Source of the DNA: Mycolicibacterium thermoresistibile
GTDB lineage: Bacteria > Actinomycetota > Actinomycetes > Mycobacteriales > Mycobacteriaceae
DNA: 64,000 bases
Assembly: GCF_900187065.1 (NCBI RefSeq)
Contig: NZ_LT906483.1
Location: forward strand, 682,001 to 746,000
Direction: 5' to 3'
A program made the translations under genes and the position numbers. The notes under the pieces are model-generated. The model was given only the letters and a program-made list of their open reading frames with translations. It did not search any database and was not told the DNA's origin. Shown here one piece after another: positions 33,200-43,317 of this stretch; positions within the stretch are counted from its first letter, which is position 1, and the number at the start of each line of letters is the position of its first letter.

Positions 33200-34408
33200 G
33201 TGACCGTCCTGTTCGATCCGCTCGACGAAGAGCAGTTGGCCGATCCGATCCCCACCTACCGGGCGCTGCGGGAGCAGGATCCCGTTCAGCGCATACCGGT
33301 CGGCGGGGGAACCTGGGTGGTGTCCCGGTACGAGGACGTCCGGCGGCTGCTGCGGACCACCGCCGGGCTGATGCAGCCCCCGGGCGCCACCGTGCCGGTG
33401 GAACTCGCCGGCGGGCCGGCCGAACGCATCTACCGGGGTCTGATGGTGCTCAACGACCCTCCGGTGCACACCCGGTTGCGAAAGCTCACCGAGAAGGCGA
33501 TGACACGCGGTGCCGTGGAGAAACTGCGTGCCGACGTGGAGCGGGTCGCCTCCGAGGCCCTCGACGCCATGCTCGAACAGGGCGAGGCGGACGCGATGAC
33601 CGAACTGGCCTTCACCGTGCCGTTGCGGGTCATCTGCGGGATGCTCGGCATCCCGGAGGCCGACCGGGCCCAGATGCTGGACTGGACACCGGATTTCTTC
33701 CGGATCTTCCTGCCGCAGGCCAACGACGCCGACGGGATCGCGGCCTGCCACCGCGCCTGCCAGAACTTCATCGACTATCTCTCCGAACAGATCGAGTACC
33801 GTCGCCGCACGCCGGCGGACGACATCTTCTCGGCGCTGGTCAGTGCCGAGGACGAGGGCGATCGGCTCAGCCGCGACGAGCTCGTCGCGACGGTGCTGTC
33901 CCTGCTGACCGGTGGTTTCGACACCACGATGGGAATGATCGGGGCCGGCGTGTTCGGATTGGCCAGGCAGCCCGAACAACTCGCTGCGCTGCGGGAGGAT
34001 CCGGCGGGCCTGGCGCGGACGGCGGTCGAGGAGTTCATCCGGTGGGAGTCGCCGGTGGCGGTGACCTATCGCCATTTCGTCGAGGACGTCACCATCGCCG
34101 ACACGACCATCCCGGCGGGGGAGCCGATCTGGCTGCTGCTGTTGTCGGCGAATCGCGATGACACCCGGTTCCACGACCCGGACGGCTTCGACGTCCGGCG
34201 AAAGCCCAACCAGCACGTCGCATTCGGGGGCGGCCGGCACCACTGCATCGGCAGTCATCTGGCGCGACTCGAAGGCGAAGTGGTGTTCGCCGAGATCGCA
34301 CGCCGGATCGAGACGATCGAGATCACCGGCGACTCACCGCGTCGCCCGAACTTCCAGTTCCGGTCCTTCACCACCCTGCCGGTCAAGATGACCGGCCGTT
34401 CCCGGTAG
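33200..34408 (+). CDS. Cytochrome P450
   Basis: A 402-residue soluble bacterial P450 from GTG 33200 with a GAGGAG site. Motifs: I-helix GGFDTT (acid-alcohol pair Asp-Thr; the usual first Ala is Gly), K-helix EEFIRW (ExxR), and heme loop FGGGRHHCIGSHLAR with the axial Cys at about residue 352. The N-terminal half has VLNDPPVHTRLRKL, the C-helix heme-propionate region. It needs a ferredoxin and reductase, neither of which is encoded in the cluster. It likely hydroxylates the cluster's substrate and is co-transcribed with its neighbours. Confidence 0.93.
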   Translation: MTVLFDPLDEEQLADPIPTYRALREQDPVQRIPVGGGTWVVSRYEDVRRLLRTTAGLMQPPGATVPVELAGGPAERIYRGLMVLNDPPVHTRLRKLTEKAMTRGAVEKLRADVERVASEALDAMLEQGEADAMTELAFTVPLRVICGMLGIPEADRAQMLDWTPDFFRIFLPQANDADGIAACHRACQNFIDYLSEQIEYRRRTPADDIFSALVSAEDEGDRLSRDELVATVLSLLTGGFDTTMGMIGAGVFGLARQPEQLAALREDPAGLARTAVEEFIRWESPVAVTYRHFVEDVTIADTTIPAGEPIWLLLLSANRDDTRFHDPDGFDVRRKPNQHVAFGGGRHHCIGSHLARLEGEVVFAEIARRIETIEITGDSPRRPNFQFRSFTTLPVKMTGRSR

Positions 34409-34437
34409 ACCCATCACCAGATCATGAAAGGATTTTC

Positions 34438-35541
34438 GTGACCACTTCTGCGCAGAGCCCGGCTCATGACGTGCTCGACGAGCACCCGTTCGCGCTCGGC
34501 CTGTTCGGGCTGAATGTGTCCGGCGGTATCACCATGACCAGCGCGCCGGGAGCTTTCGAGCTCAGCTGGGAGTCCACTTCACGAGTGGCCCGGCAGGCCG
34601 ACCGGCTGGGCCTGGACCTGTTGGTGCCGGTCGCCCGCTGGCGCGGTTACGGCGGTCGGCTCAACCCCAACGGTGTGACGTACGAAACGTTCACCTGGGC
34701 CGCCGGCGTGGCCGCGGTCACCGAGCGGATCGTGGTGGCGGCGACCGCGCACGCACCGGCGGTGCATCCGGTGGTGGTCGCCAAGCAGGCCGCCACGATC
34801 GCCGCCATCTCCGGCGGCCGGTTCGCGCTCAACGCGGTCATGGGCTGGTTCACACCCGAACTGGACATGTTCGGCATCGCCACCAAGGAGCATGCCGACC
34901 GCTACCGGTTCGGCGACGAATGGATGGGCATCATCGACCGGTTGTGGTCGTCGACCGAGCCGTTCGATCACGACGGTGCGTCGTTCCAGCTCAGACAGGC
35001 CGTATCCGAGCCGCGTCCGGCGCAGCGGCCGCTGGTGCTCAACGCCGGCGCCAGCCCGGCCGGCGTCGAGTTCACCGCCCGGCACGCCGACATCAACTTC
35101 GCCACCCTGCTCGACGCCGAACAGGGCCGCGCGCTGGCCGACAACATCACCTCGGTCGCCGAAGCCAACGGCCGGAAGGTCCGCGTGATGACCTACGGGA
35201 CCGTCGTCCTCGGCGACACCGAGGCGGACGCCCGCCGCCGCTATGAGGAGATCCTGAGCGCCGGCGACTCCGAAGCCGCCCGCAATTTCATGCACTACCT
35301 CGGTCTGAACAGCTCCTCGTTCGAAGCGCACATCGCGGCGGCCCTCGAGGAGCACTTCATCACCAGCGGTGGCGGGCTGCCGCTGGTCGGATCCGCCGAG
35401 CAGGTCGCCGACCGGCTCACCGAGCTGTACGAGGCCGGCATCACCGGCTTCCTGATGGGCGGGGTGCCATACGACGGCATGCTGGAACGGTTCGGCGCCG
35501 AGGTGCTTCCGCTGCTCAGGGAACGCGGCCTGCGGATGTGA
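34438..35541 (+). CDS. LLM-class (bacterial luciferase-fold) flavin-dependent monooxygenase
   Basis: A 367-residue TIM-barrel flavoenzyme from GTG 34438 with AAAGGA upstream. It resembles two-component FMNH2-dependent oxygenases of the alkanesulfonate/dimethylsulfone group: FGLNVSGGITMTSAPGAF, ARQADRLGLDLLVPVARWRG, AVHPVVVAKQAATI, NAVMGWFTPELDMFG and a C-terminal LVGSAEQVADRL. These enzymes use reduced flavin from a partner reductase; the nitroreductase-fold protein at 29181-29831 is a candidate. An F420-dependent role is the main alternative. Palindromic repeat copy 3 follows the stop by three bases. Confidence 0.87.
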   Translation: MTTSAQSPAHDVLDEHPFALGLFGLNVSGGITMTSAPGAFELSWESTSRVARQADRLGLDLLVPVARWRGYGGRLNPNGVTYETFTWAAGVAAVTERIVVAATAHAPAVHPVVVAKQAATIAAISGGRFALNAVMGWFTPELDMFGIATKEHADRYRFGDEWMGIIDRLWSSTEPFDHDGASFQLRQAVSEPRPAQRPLVLNAGASPAGVEFTARHADINFATLLDAEQGRALADNITSVAEANGRKVRVMTYGTVVLGDTEADARRRYEEILSAGDSEAARNFMHYLGLNSSSFEAHIAAALEEHFITSGGGLPLVGSAEQVADRLTELYEAGITGFLMGGVPYDGMLERFGAEVLPLLRERGLRM

Positions 35542-35544
35542 TCT

Positions 35545-35597
35545 GCGATTTCGGCGTGCGTACGGTCGCTGAGCGATCGTGCGCACGCCGAAATCGC
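35545..35597. repeat. Palindromic repeat, copy 3 (LLM/hydrolase junction)
   Basis: A 53-base element with the arms GCGATTTCGGCGTGC and GCACGCCGAAATCGC and inner TCGCTGAGCGA. Here the flanking genes are in the same direction, so it separates the catabolic operon from the men operon that restarts at 35620, and probably terminates the former. Confidence 0.88.
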
Positions 35598-35619
35598 GGT
35601 AAGAGGTACGGTCGTCGGC

Positions 35620-36402
35620 GTGAATTTGGCTTACGACGATCGTGGCCGGGGCGATCCGGTGCTGTTCATCGCCGGGCGCGGCGGCGCCGGACGGACCTGG
35701 CATCTGCATCAAGTACCCGAGTTCATACGGGCCGGCTACCGCTGCATCACCTTCGACAACAGGGGTGTGGGCGCCACCGAGAACGCCGACGGATTCACCA
35801 CCGAGACGATGGTCGCCGACACCGCGGCGCTGATCGAGAAGATCGGCGCCGGGCCGGTGCGCGTCGTCGGGGTGTCGATGGGCTCGTTCATCGCGCAGGA
35901 ACTGATGCTGGCCCGCCCCGATCTGGTCACCGACGGGGTGCTGATGGCCACCCGCGGCCGCGAGGACCACACCCGTCAGTTCTTCCGGCAGGCCGAGCGT
36001 GAACTGCAGGCCTCCGGGATCGAGCTGCCGCCCGCCTACGACGCGAAAATCCGTCTGCTGGAGAACTTCTCCCGCAAGACGCTCAACGACGAGCGGACCG
36101 TGCGGGACTGGATCGACATGTTCACGATGTGGCCCACCAGACACACCCCCGGGCTGCGCGCGCAGATGGACGTCTCCCCGCAGGGCAACCGGCTGCCGGC
36201 CTACCGCAACATCACCGCGCGGGTGCTGGTGATCGGGTTCAGCGACGACGTGCTGCTGCCGCCGCATCTGGGCCGGGAGGTGGCCGACGCCATCCCGAAC
36301 GCCCGCTACCTGGAGATCCCCGACACCGGGCACCTCGGGTTCATCGAACAGCCGCAGGCGGTCAACGAGGCGATCCTGAAATTCTTCGCCGATAGGCTGT
36401 AA
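35620..36402 (+). CDS. Alpha/beta hydrolase of the men locus (BpoC-like, possible MenH role)
   Basis: A 260-residue alpha/beta hydrolase from GTG 35620. Catalytic triad: Ser in GVSMGS (residue about 88), Asp in GFSDDV (about 207) and His in TGHLGF (about 234). The oxyanion region is FIAGRGGAG, and FDNRGVG is typical of BpoC-like proteins. It overlaps menD (TAATG) and sits where M. tuberculosis has bpoC (Rv0554). Because MenH, the SHCHC synthase acting right after MenD, is also an alpha/beta hydrolase, this gene may serve that step; that is inference from position. The upstream gene is unrelated and separated by a palindrome. Confidence 0.85.
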   Translation: MNLAYDDRGRGDPVLFIAGRGGAGRTWHLHQVPEFIRAGYRCITFDNRGVGATENADGFTTETMVADTAALIEKIGAGPVRVVGVSMGSFIAQELMLARPDLVTDGVLMATRGREDHTRQFFRQAERELQASGIELPPAYDAKIRLLENFSRKTLNDERTVRDWIDMFTMWPTRHTPGLRAQMDVSPQGNRLPAYRNITARVLVIGFSDDVLLPPHLGREVADAIPNARYLEIPDTGHLGFIEQPQAVNEAILKFFADRL

Positions 36403-38030
36403 TGGTGAATCCTTCGACCGCGCAGGCCAGGGTGGTCGTCGACGAACTGATCCGCGGCGGTGTCCGCGACGTCGTGCTGTGCCCGGGGTCACGCAACGCG
36501 CCGCTGGCGTTCGCGCTGCAGGACGCGGACCGGGCCGGGCGGCTGCGGCTGCATGTGCGGATCGACGAACGCACGGCCGGCTTCCTGGCGATCGGCCTGG
36601 CGGTGGCCGAGGGCGCCCCGGTGTGTGTGGCGATGACGTCGGGCACCGCGGTGGCCAATCTGGGACCCGCGGTGGTGGAGGCCAACTATGCGCGGGTGCC
36701 GCTGATCGTGTTGAGCGCCAACCGGCCCTATGAACTGCTCGGCACCGGCGCCAACCAGACCTTCGAACAGCTCGGCTACTTCGGCACCCAGGTGCGGGCC
36801 ACCATCAGCCTCGGGCTGGCGCCGGAGACGATCGGCGACATGTCGACGCTGAACGCCCAGTGGCGCTCGGCGACGTGCCGGGTGCTGGCCGCGGCCACCG
36901 GAGCCCGCACCGCCAACGCCGGGCCGGTGCAGTTCGACATCCCGCTGCGGGAGCCGCTGGTGCCGGATCCGCACACCACCTCCGAGGGCCCGCCTCCCGG
37001 GCGGCCGGGCGGCAGACCGTGGACCCACACCCCGCCGGTGAGCTTCGACCAGCCGCTGGACATCGATCTGAGCCTGGACACCGTGGTGATCGCCGGGCAC
37101 GGCGCCGGCCACCATTCCAACCTGTCGGCACTGCCGACCGTCGCCGAGCCGACCGCCCCGGCCCCGGAGAACCCGCTGCATCCGCTGGCCCTGCCGCTGC
37201 TGCGCCCGCAGCAGGTGATCATGCTGGGCCGGCCCACCCTGCACCGGCCCGTCTCGGCACTGCTGGCCGACCCGTCGGTGCCGGTGTACGCGCTCACCAC
37301 CGGTCCGCGGTGGCCGGACGTGTCGGGCAACTCGCAGGCCACCGGCACCCGGGCGGTGGTCACCGGGGAGCCCCAGCCGGCCTGGTTGCGGCGCTGCGCG
37401 GAGGTGCACCGGCATGCGATGTCGGCGGTGCGGGAGCAACTCGCCGCGCATCCGCTGACCACCGGGCTGCACGTGGCCGCGGCCGTGGTCGACGCGTTGC
37501 GCGACGGCGACCAGCTGGTGCTGGGTGCGTCCAACCCGGTGCGCGACGCCGCCCTGGTCGGGCTGAACGCCCGCAACGTCGCCGTGCGGTCCAACCGCGG
37601 GGTGGCCGGCATCGACGGCACGGTGTCGACGGCGATCGGGGCCGCGCTGGCCCACCAGGGCCGCACCATCGCGCTGATCGGGGATCTGACGTTCGTCCAC
37701 GACAGCTCGGGGTTGCTGATCGGGCCGACCGAACCGGTGCCGCACAACCTGACGATCGTGGTGTCCAACGACAACGGCGGCGGCATCTTCGAACTGCTCG
37801 AGCAGGGCGATCCGCGGTTCGCCGACGTGTCGTCGCGCATCTTCGGCACCCCGCACGACGTGGACGTCGGCGCGTTGTGCCGCGCCTATCACGTGGAATC
37901 GCGTCAGCTCGAGCTGCCCGAGCTCAGCGCCGCGCTGAACGAACCGTTCGAGGGGATGCGGGTGCTGGAGGTGAAAGCCGACCGGTCCTCGCTGCGGGCG
38001 CTGCACGCCTCGATCAAGGCGGCGCTGTGA
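36402..38030 (+). CDS. menD: SEPHCHC synthase (MenD)
   Basis: A 542-residue thiamine-diphosphate enzyme that joins isochorismate and 2-oxoglutarate, the first committed step of menaquinone synthesis. The start of the fold is [20 protein letters not shown], then [13 protein letters not shown], with the catalytic Glu in [15 protein letters not shown]. The ThDP/Mg motif is [12 protein letters not shown] with [13 protein letters not shown]. Length is in the normal range for mycobacterial MenD. It overlaps the upstream hydrolase by one base (TAATG) and the downstream DUF3592 gene by four (GTGA), so translation is coupled. Confidence 0.96.
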   Translation: MVNPSTAQARVVVDELIRGGVRDVVLCPGSRNAPLAFALQDADRAGRLRLHVRIDERTAGFLAIGLAVAEGAPVCVAMTSGTAVANLGPAVVEANYARVPLIVLSANRPYELLGTGANQTFEQLGYFGTQVRATISLGLAPETIGDMSTLNAQWRSATCRVLAAATGARTANAGPVQFDIPLREPLVPDPHTTSEGPPPGRPGGRPWTHTPPVSFDQPLDIDLSLDTVVIAGHGAGHHSNLSALPTVAEPTAPAPENPLHPLALPLLRPQQVIMLGRPTLHRPVSALLADPSVPVYALTTGPRWPDVSGNSQATGTRAVVTGEPQPAWLRRCAEVHRHAMSAVREQLAAHPLTTGLHVAAAVVDALRDGDQLVLGASNPVRDAALVGLNARNVAVRSNRGVAGIDGTVSTAIGAALAHQGRTIALIGDLTFVHDSSGLLIGPTEPVPHNLTIVVSNDNGGGIFELLEQGDPRFADVSSRIFGTPHDVDVGALCRAYHVESRQLELPELSAALNEPFEGMRVLEVKADRSSLRALHASIKAAL

Positions 38031-38632
38031 CACGCGGCCCGAAGACCGACGGCGTGACCGGTGCCGCCGACCGGGCCCGCGCCGCGCTGGAGGTGCTCGG
38101 CGCGCGGGCCAGGGCGGTGTGGGCGGTGGTCATGCCGCATCTGTACGGCGAGCCGGGGGAGACCCGCAGCCAGCGCATCCTGCGCCGGGTGCGCATCGGC
38201 CTGGTCATCGCCGCGTGCGTGATCACGCTGCAGTCGGTGCTGCTGGTGGTGGGCGCCTGGCGCAACGACCGGCAGATCGAACGCAACATGGGGGTGGCAG
38301 AGGCGCTGGTGCTCGACGCGGGGCCGCGCCGGTCGACGATCGAGTTCGTCACCCCGGAGCGGGTCACCTACCGGCCCGAACTCGGGGTGCTGTACCCGTC
38401 CGAACTCGACACCGGCATGCGCATCTACGTCGAGTACGACGTCAACGATCCCGAGCTGGTGCGGGTTCAGGACCGCAACGCGCTGCTGGCGATCGTGCCG
38501 GCCGGGTCGATCGCGGTGCTGGGCTGGATCGTCGTCGGCGCGGCGCTGGTCGGGCTGGCGTTTCTGCAGCGCCGGCTGGAATCGCGTACGCCCACCCCCG
38601 CCGAGCCGGCGCGAACTCACACGAGCGGCTGA
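38027..38632 (+). CDS. DUF3592-type membrane protein
   Basis: A 201-residue membrane protein. GTG at 38027 overlaps the menD stop. Two membrane helices at about residues 60-82 and 157-178 flank an extracytoplasmic domain ([39 protein letters not shown]) with the DUF3592 pattern. The N-terminal 50 residues are basic and cytoplasmic. Function is unknown; the gene is conserved after menD in mycobacteria (Rv0556-like). Confidence 0.8.
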   Translation: MTRGPKTDGVTGAADRARAALEVLGARARAVWAVVMPHLYGEPGETRSQRILRRVRIGLVIAACVITLQSVLLVVGAWRNDRQIERNMGVAEALVLDAGPRRSTIEFVTPERVTYRPELGVLYPSELDTGMRIYVEYDVNDPELVRVQDRNALLAIVPAGSIAVLGWIVVGAALVGLAFLQRRLESRTPTPAEPARTHTSG

Positions 38633-38712
38633 AACCCGCGATTTCCCGGCTGCTCGCGTCCACACCACCGGTCGGCAACCTGGTGGTCAGCTGCGGCTGA
38701 GACGCTGCGGGT

Positions 38713-39855
38713 GTGCGGGTCGCGATCGTCACCGAGTCATTCCTGCCCCATGTCAACGGGGTCACCAACTCGGTGCTGCGGGTGGTCGAACATCTGCGCG
38801 GCACCGGGCACGAGGTGCTGGTCATCGCGCCCGACACCCCACCCGGCCAACCCCCGGCCGAACGGGTTCACGACGGGGTGCGCATCCATCGGGTGCCGTC
38901 CCGGATGTTCCCGAAGATCACCTCGCTGCCGCTGGGGATACCGCGGCCCCGCATGATCGGTGTGCTGCGCGGCTTCGACCCCGACGTGGTGCACCTCGCC
39001 TCACCGGCGCTGCTGGGCTACGGCGGTCTGCTCGCCGCCCGCCGGCTCAGGGTGCCCACGGTCGCGGTGTTCCAGACCGACGTCGCCGGGTTCGCCGCCA
39101 GCTACGGCATGGGCGTGGCCGCGCGGGCGGCGTGGGCGTGGACCCGTCATCTGCACCGCCTCGCCGACCGCACCCTGGCCCCGTCCACCGCGGCCATGCG
39201 GGATCTGGCCCGCCACGGTGTTCCGCGGGTGCACCTCTGGGCGCGGGGGGTGGACGTCGGCGGTTTCGCACCGTCGGCGCGGGACGAGCAGCTGCGCCGG
39301 CGCTGGTCGCCCGACGGCAAGCCGATCGTCGGGTTCGTCGGCCGGCTGGCCCCGGAGAAGCATGTCGAGCGGCTGCGGGCGCTGGCCCCGCGCACCGACC
39401 TGCAGCTGGTGATCGTCGGCGACGGGGTGGACCGGCGCAAGCTCGAGAACCTCTTGCCGACAGCGGTTTTCACCGGTGCGCTGTACGGTGAGCAGCTCGC
39501 GGCCGCGTATGCGTCGATGGACGTCTTCGTGCATCCCGGCGAACACGAGACGTTCTGCCAGGCGGTGCAGGAGGCGCTGGCCTCCGGTCTGCCGGTGATC
39601 GCCCCCGACGCCGGCGGCCCCCGGGATCTGGTGGCGCCGTGCCGCACCGGGCTGTTGCTGCCGGTCGAGGAGTTCGAGACCCGGCTCGCCGGGGCGGTGG
39701 ATCACCTGCTCGCCGAGCGGCCGCGGTACGCGGTCGCGGCCCGGCGCAGCGTGCTGGGCCGGACCTGGCCGGCGATCTGCGATCAACTGCTCGAGCACTA
39801 TGCGGCGGTCGCACCCGCCGTCGCGCACCCGGCACCGCACCGGCACGCCGGATGA
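38713..39855 (+). CDS. mgtA: GDP-mannose-dependent alpha-mannosyltransferase (MgtA)
   Basis: A 380-residue GT-B glycosyltransferase of family 4. N-terminal acceptor domain [21 protein letters not shown] with a Gly-rich loop; C-terminal nucleotide-sugar domain with [16 protein letters not shown], and the EX7E motif in [19 protein letters not shown]. In M. tuberculosis the orthologue (Rv0557) mannosylates glucuronic-acid diacylglycerol and was once called PimB. It works at the inner face of the membrane in glycolipid synthesis. GTG 38713 is the start; no other in-frame codon fits better. Confidence 0.9.
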   Translation: MRVAIVTESFLPHVNGVTNSVLRVVEHLRGTGHEVLVIAPDTPPGQPPAERVHDGVRIHRVPSRMFPKITSLPLGIPRPRMIGVLRGFDPDVVHLASPALLGYGGLLAARRLRVPTVAVFQTDVAGFAASYGMGVAARAAWAWTRHLHRLADRTLAPSTAAMRDLARHGVPRVHLWARGVDVGGFAPSARDEQLRRRWSPDGKPIVGFVGRLAPEKHVERLRALAPRTDLQLVIVGDGVDRRKLENLLPTAVFTGALYGEQLAAAYASMDVFVHPGEHETFCQAVQEALASGLPVIAPDAGGPRDLVAPCRTGLLLPVEEFETRLAGAVDHLLAERPRYAVAARRSVLGRTWPAICDQLLEHYAAVAPAVAHPAPHRHAG

Positions 39856-39869
39856 CGCCACCCCGGGGG

Positions 39870-40709
39870 TCACCCCTGGGCCAGCACGGCGATCGGCTGC
39901 CACTCCTCCCAGGTCTGCAACCGGCTCTGGTAGTCGGCGTTGACGATCTGCAACGGCAGCTCGCCGAAGAACACCCGCAGCGGCGGTTTCTCGGCGTCGA
40001 CGACCTTGAGCAGGGCAGCCGCCGACGCCTTCGGGTCGCCGGGGCGGGCCACCCGCTGGGACCGCACCCGGTCGGCTTCGGCGCGGGACTCGGCGTATTC
40101 GGGCATCGTCGCGGAGCGGCGGGCCGACGAACCACCCCAGTCGGTGGCGTAGCCGCCCGGTTCGATCAGCGTGACGTGGATGCCGAACGGCGCCACCTCC
40201 AGCGACAACGACTGGGAGAGCCCCTCCAACGCCCATTTGGAGGCGTGATAGGCGCCCAGATCGGCGAACGCGGACACCCCGCCGATCGACGACACCTGGA
40301 TGATGTGCCCGCTGCGCTGGCGGCGCAGATACGGTAGCGCCGCCTGGGTGACCCAGAGCGCTCCGAAGAAGTTGGTCTCCATCTGATCGCGCACCTCGGT
40401 TTCGGTGAGCTCCTCGACGAAGCCGAAATGGCCGTAGCCGGCGTTGTTGACCACGATGTCGAGGCGGCCGAAGTGGTCGTGTGCCCGCTGGACCGCGGCG
40501 AAGTCGGCGGCGCGGTCGGTGACGTCCAACGTCATGGCCAGCACCGCGTCGCCGAACCGGTCCCGCAGATCGTCGAGGGTGGAGACGTCGCGGGCGGTGG
40601 CCGCCACCCGGTCGCCGCGGTCCAGCGCCGCGATCGCCCATTCCCGGCCGAAACCGCGCGATGCCCCGGTGATGAACCAGACCTTCGAGCCCCAGACGTT
40701 CGAACCCAT
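39870..40709 (-). CDS. Short-chain dehydrogenase/reductase
   Basis: A 279-residue classical SDR: TGASRGFG cofactor motif at about residue 14, LDVTDRAA, NNAGYG, active-site Ser in VSSIGGVSAF, and YHASK. The C-terminal half (VTLIEPGGYATDWGG) is common in 17-beta-hydroxysteroid-type and polyol-type SDRs. Its substrate cannot be told. It is divergent from menG and convergent with mgtA; I do not recall an equivalent gene at this place in M. tuberculosis, so it may be an accessory insertion. Confidence 0.87.
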   Translation of the reverse strand: MGSNVWGSKVWFITGASRGFGREWAIAALDRGDRVAATARDVSTLDDLRDRFGDAVLAMTLDVTDRAADFAAVQRAHDHFGRLDIVVNNAGYGHFGFVEELTETEVRDQMETNFFGALWVTQAALPYLRRQRSGHIIQVSSIGGVSAFADLGAYHASKWALEGLSQSLSLEVAPFGIHVTLIEPGGYATDWGGSSARRSATMPEYAESRAEADRVRSQRVARPGDPKASAAALLKVVDAEKPPLRVFFGELPLQIVNADYQSRLQTWEEWQPIAVLAQG

Positions 40710-40799
40710 GCGCTGCCTTCCGTCGCGAGTGCGTTGTGCAGTTCAGCATGCCGACCGGACGGATTTCGTGCGGAACTTTGACCCGGTAGCGTCAGGGAC

Positions 40800-41492
40800 G
40801 TGAGCCGGGCAACTCTGGAGAAGGATCCCCGCGACGTCGCGTCGATGTTCGACGCGGTGGCGCGGCGTTATGACCTCACCAACACCGTGATGTCGCTGGG
40901 GCAGGATCGGTTCTGGCGTCGGGCGACGCGGGCCGCGCTGCGCATCGGGCCCGGCGACACCGTGCTGGATCTGGCGGCGGGCACCGCGGTGTCGACGGTG
41001 GAGCTGGCCAGATCCGGCGCGTGGTGTGTGGCCGCGGACTTCTCCGTCGGCATGCTGGCCGCCGGCCGCGGGCGGGCGGTGGCCAAGGTCGCCGGCGATG
41101 CCACCCGGCTGCCGTTCGCCGACGGGGTCTTCGACGCGGTGACGATCAGCTTCGGGCTGCGCAACGTCGTCGACCACGCCGCGGCGCTGCGGGAGATGGC
41201 CCGGGTGACCCGGCCCGGCGGCCGGCTGGTGGTGTGCGAGTTCTCCACCCCGACCCATCCGGCGTTCGCGACGGTCTACAAGGAGTACCTGATGCGGGCG
41301 CTGCCGCGGATCGCGCGGGTGGTGTCGTCCAACCCGGAGGCCTACGTCTACCTCGCCGAGTCCATCCGGGCCTGGCCGACGCAACTCGAACTGGCCCACC
41401 AGATCCGCGACGCAGGCTGGTCGAAAGTGCGCTGGCGCAACCTGACCGGCGGCATCGTCGCACTGCACGCGGCCACCAAACCGGCCCGGTAG
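40800..41492 (+). CDS. menG: Demethylmenaquinone methyltransferase (MenG/UbiE)
   Basis: A 230-residue SAM-dependent methyltransferase that performs the last step of menaquinone synthesis. Motifs: [20 protein letters not shown] (UbiE-type N-terminus), SAM motif [43 protein letters not shown] (given in part), and FSTPTHP. The sequence is typical UbiE/COQ5. GTG 40800 is the start. It lies in the conserved place after mgtA. Confidence 0.95.
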   Translation: MSRATLEKDPRDVASMFDAVARRYDLTNTVMSLGQDRFWRRATRAALRIGPGDTVLDLAAGTAVSTVELARSGAWCVAADFSVGMLAAGRGRAVAKVAGDATRLPFADGVFDAVTISFGLRNVVDHAAALREMARVTRPGGRLVVCEFSTPTHPAFATVYKEYLMRALPRIARVVSSNPEAYVYLAESIRAWPTQLELAHQIRDAGWSKVRWRNLTGGIVALHAATKPAR

Positions 41493-41493
41493 T

Positions 41494-41748
41494 TTAGCGC
41501 GGGGGCGGGGTGTCGGCCATGTCGACGGTCAACAGCGGTCCGAGCACCTGGCCGACCGGGGTGCGCGCCGACTTGTTCGGCCGCTCCCACATCGGCACGC
41601 ACACACCGACATAGGGGACTTCGGCGCAGCGCCGGTCGGGGTGCCCGGGCGCCGCGGCCGCCGGGCCCGGCGATATCAGGGCGGCGGCGGTGAGAGCGGC
41701 CGCCAGTGCGAGCGGGCCGGCCAGTCTGGCGGACATCGGACCGGGCAT
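41494..41748 (-). CDS. Small secreted protein with one Cys pair
   Basis: An 84-residue exported protein. Signal peptide at residues 1-33 (MPGPMSARLAGPLALAAALT, cleavage near AAA-AP). The mature 50 residues hold two Cys (RRCAEVPYVGVCVPMW) that may form a disulfide, and a Pro-rich end. No family was recognised. The stop is one base from the convergent menG stop. Small mature size and lack of conserved motifs make the call moderate. Confidence 0.6.
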   Translation of the reverse strand: MPGPMSARLAGPLALAAALTAAALISPGPAAAAPGHPDRRCAEVPYVGVCVPMWERPNKSARTPVGQVLGPLLTVDMADTPPPR

Positions 41749-42009
41749 CGCGGACCTCCCAGTTGACCCCGACGGGTCGGGCCGACGGGCTGTGATCTCA
41801 GCTGCGGCCCTGTGGGGTCAAGGCTACGCCGTTCGTCGCTGCCGGCAACCCCGTCGCACCCCGGCATATTCCGGTCGGGTCAGCCGGGGTGCTGCAGGGC
41901 GAGGTCGCAGATCTGCTGCGGCGCCGCTGGTGCTGTCCGGCGAATGTGCAACGCGCACACCAGGTTGTCGCACATGACCGGCGACGGTGCGGCCGCGCTG
42001 GACGCCCGG

Positions 42010-43224
42010 TCAGCTGAACGGCGGCCGCTCGTCCAGTCGGCGGGACCCGGCGCCGGCCGTGCGCCACACCCGCGCCACCCAGTCGGAGTCCTCGTCGGTG
42101 ACCAGGTTGCCCATCACCCGTACCGCGATATTCATCAGCTTCGTCGAGCGCATCGCCACCGGACCGGTCAGCGGCAGGAACCGCGGCCGGGTCAGCAACG
42201 ACGCCAGCCGCCGCGCCACCGAGAAGCCGTGACCGTAATGCCGCTGCAGCAGCGCCGGCCAGGCCTGCGACAAGTCACCGGAGCCCAGCAGTCCGGCCGC
42301 GAACCGCCCGGTCTCCAGGCCGTAGTCGATGCCTTCACCGTTGAGCGGGTTGACGCACGCCGCGGCGTCGCCGATGAGCATCCAGTTCGGCCCGGCCACA
42401 CCGGACACCGCCCCGCCCATCGGCAGCAGCGCCGACAGCGCGGCGCGGGGCGGGCCCGGAAAACCCCATTCGTCGCGGCGCAGTCCGGTGTAGAAGGACA
42501 GCAGCGGACGCAGCGCCGCATCGGCCGGGCGTTTGGCGGTGGACAGCGCCCCGACGCCGATGTTCACCTCGCCGTTGCCCAACGGGAAGATCCAGCCGTA
42601 ACCGGGCAGCAGTTCGCCCTCGGCCGAGCGCAGTTCCAGATGCGAGGTGATCCACGGTTCGTCGTGGCGGGGGCTCTCCGCATAGGCGCGGATCGCGATG
42701 CCGTAGACGGTCTGCTGATGCCATTGCCGGCCCAGCGCGCGGCCCAGGGTGGAACGGGCGCCGTCGGCGACGATCAGTTCGGTGCAGCGGATCTCGGTGC
42801 CGTTGTCCAGCTGTACCGACGCCACCCGCCCGGATGAGTCGTGGGTCACGCCGGCGGCCTTGACGCCGAGCATCATCTTCGCGCCGTCGTCGACGGCCAC
42901 CATCCGGATCCGGTCGTCGAGTTCGGTGCGCGGCACCGCGCTGCCGGTGGACGGGAAGGACGGGCCGGGCCACGGCACTTCCACCGCGGCGCCGAATCCG
43001 CTCATCCGCAGCCCGTGGTGGCGGATGTGGGTGTCGAGCCACGGGCCCAGCCCGAGCAGTTCCAGTTCGGCGACCGCCCGGGGGGTCAGACCGTCGCCGC
43101 ACGCCTTGTCGCGGGGGAACTGCGCGGAGTCGATGACCAGCACGTCTCGGCCGGCCCGGGCGGCCCACGCCGCGGCCGCGGAACCTGCCGGTCCGGCCCC
43201 GACGACGACGACATCGGCGCTCAC
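42010..43224 (-). CDS. menJ: Menaquinone beta-isoprene reductase (MenJ, geranylgeranyl-reductase family)
   Basis: A 404-residue flavoprotein from GTG 43224 (VSADVVVVGAGPAGSAAA); the frame upstream is not protein-like. FAD motif GAGPAG at residues about 9-14, the RDKACGDGLTPRAV segment typical of geranylgeranyl reductases, and the second FAD motif MLIGDAAACVNPLNGEGIDY. In M. tuberculosis Rv0561c (MenJ) saturates one isoprene unit of menaquinone-9. The gene is divergent from the polyprenyl synthase, with 93 bases between starts, so the two probably share a regulatory region. Confidence 0.92.
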   Translation of the reverse strand: MSADVVVVGAGPAGSAAAAWAARAGRDVLVIDSAQFPRDKACGDGLTPRAVAELELLGLGPWLDTHIRHHGLRMSGFGAAVEVPWPGPSFPSTGSAVPRTELDDRIRMVAVDDGAKMMLGVKAAGVTHDSSGRVASVQLDNGTEIRCTELIVADGARSTLGRALGRQWHQQTVYGIAIRAYAESPRHDEPWITSHLELRSAEGELLPGYGWIFPLGNGEVNIGVGALSTAKRPADAALRPLLSFYTGLRRDEWGFPGPPRAALSALLPMGGAVSGVAGPNWMLIGDAAACVNPLNGEGIDYGLETGRFAAGLLGSGDLSQAWPALLQRHYGHGFSVARRLASLLTRPRFLPLTGPVAMRSTKLMNIAVRVMGNLVTDEDSDWVARVWRTAGAGSRRLDERPPFS

Positions 43225-43317
43225 CCGATCGCCGTGTCGCCCGTCCTGCCCTGCACCGGGGGCTGCCCCGAGCGCTCCTTCGCACCGGCCGTCCATGGGT
43301 ACCAGTATGTTGGCATC

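Noticed and set aside
17925..35597. Repeated palindromes as a CRISPR array
   Set aside because: The copies are about 9 kb apart with no spacers and no cas genes; they fit dispersed terminator-like repeats.
41749..42009. A possible gene between the small secreted protein and menJ
   Set aside because: Frames on both strands there are Arg/Ala-rich without motifs or ribosome sites; nothing is seen in this gap.
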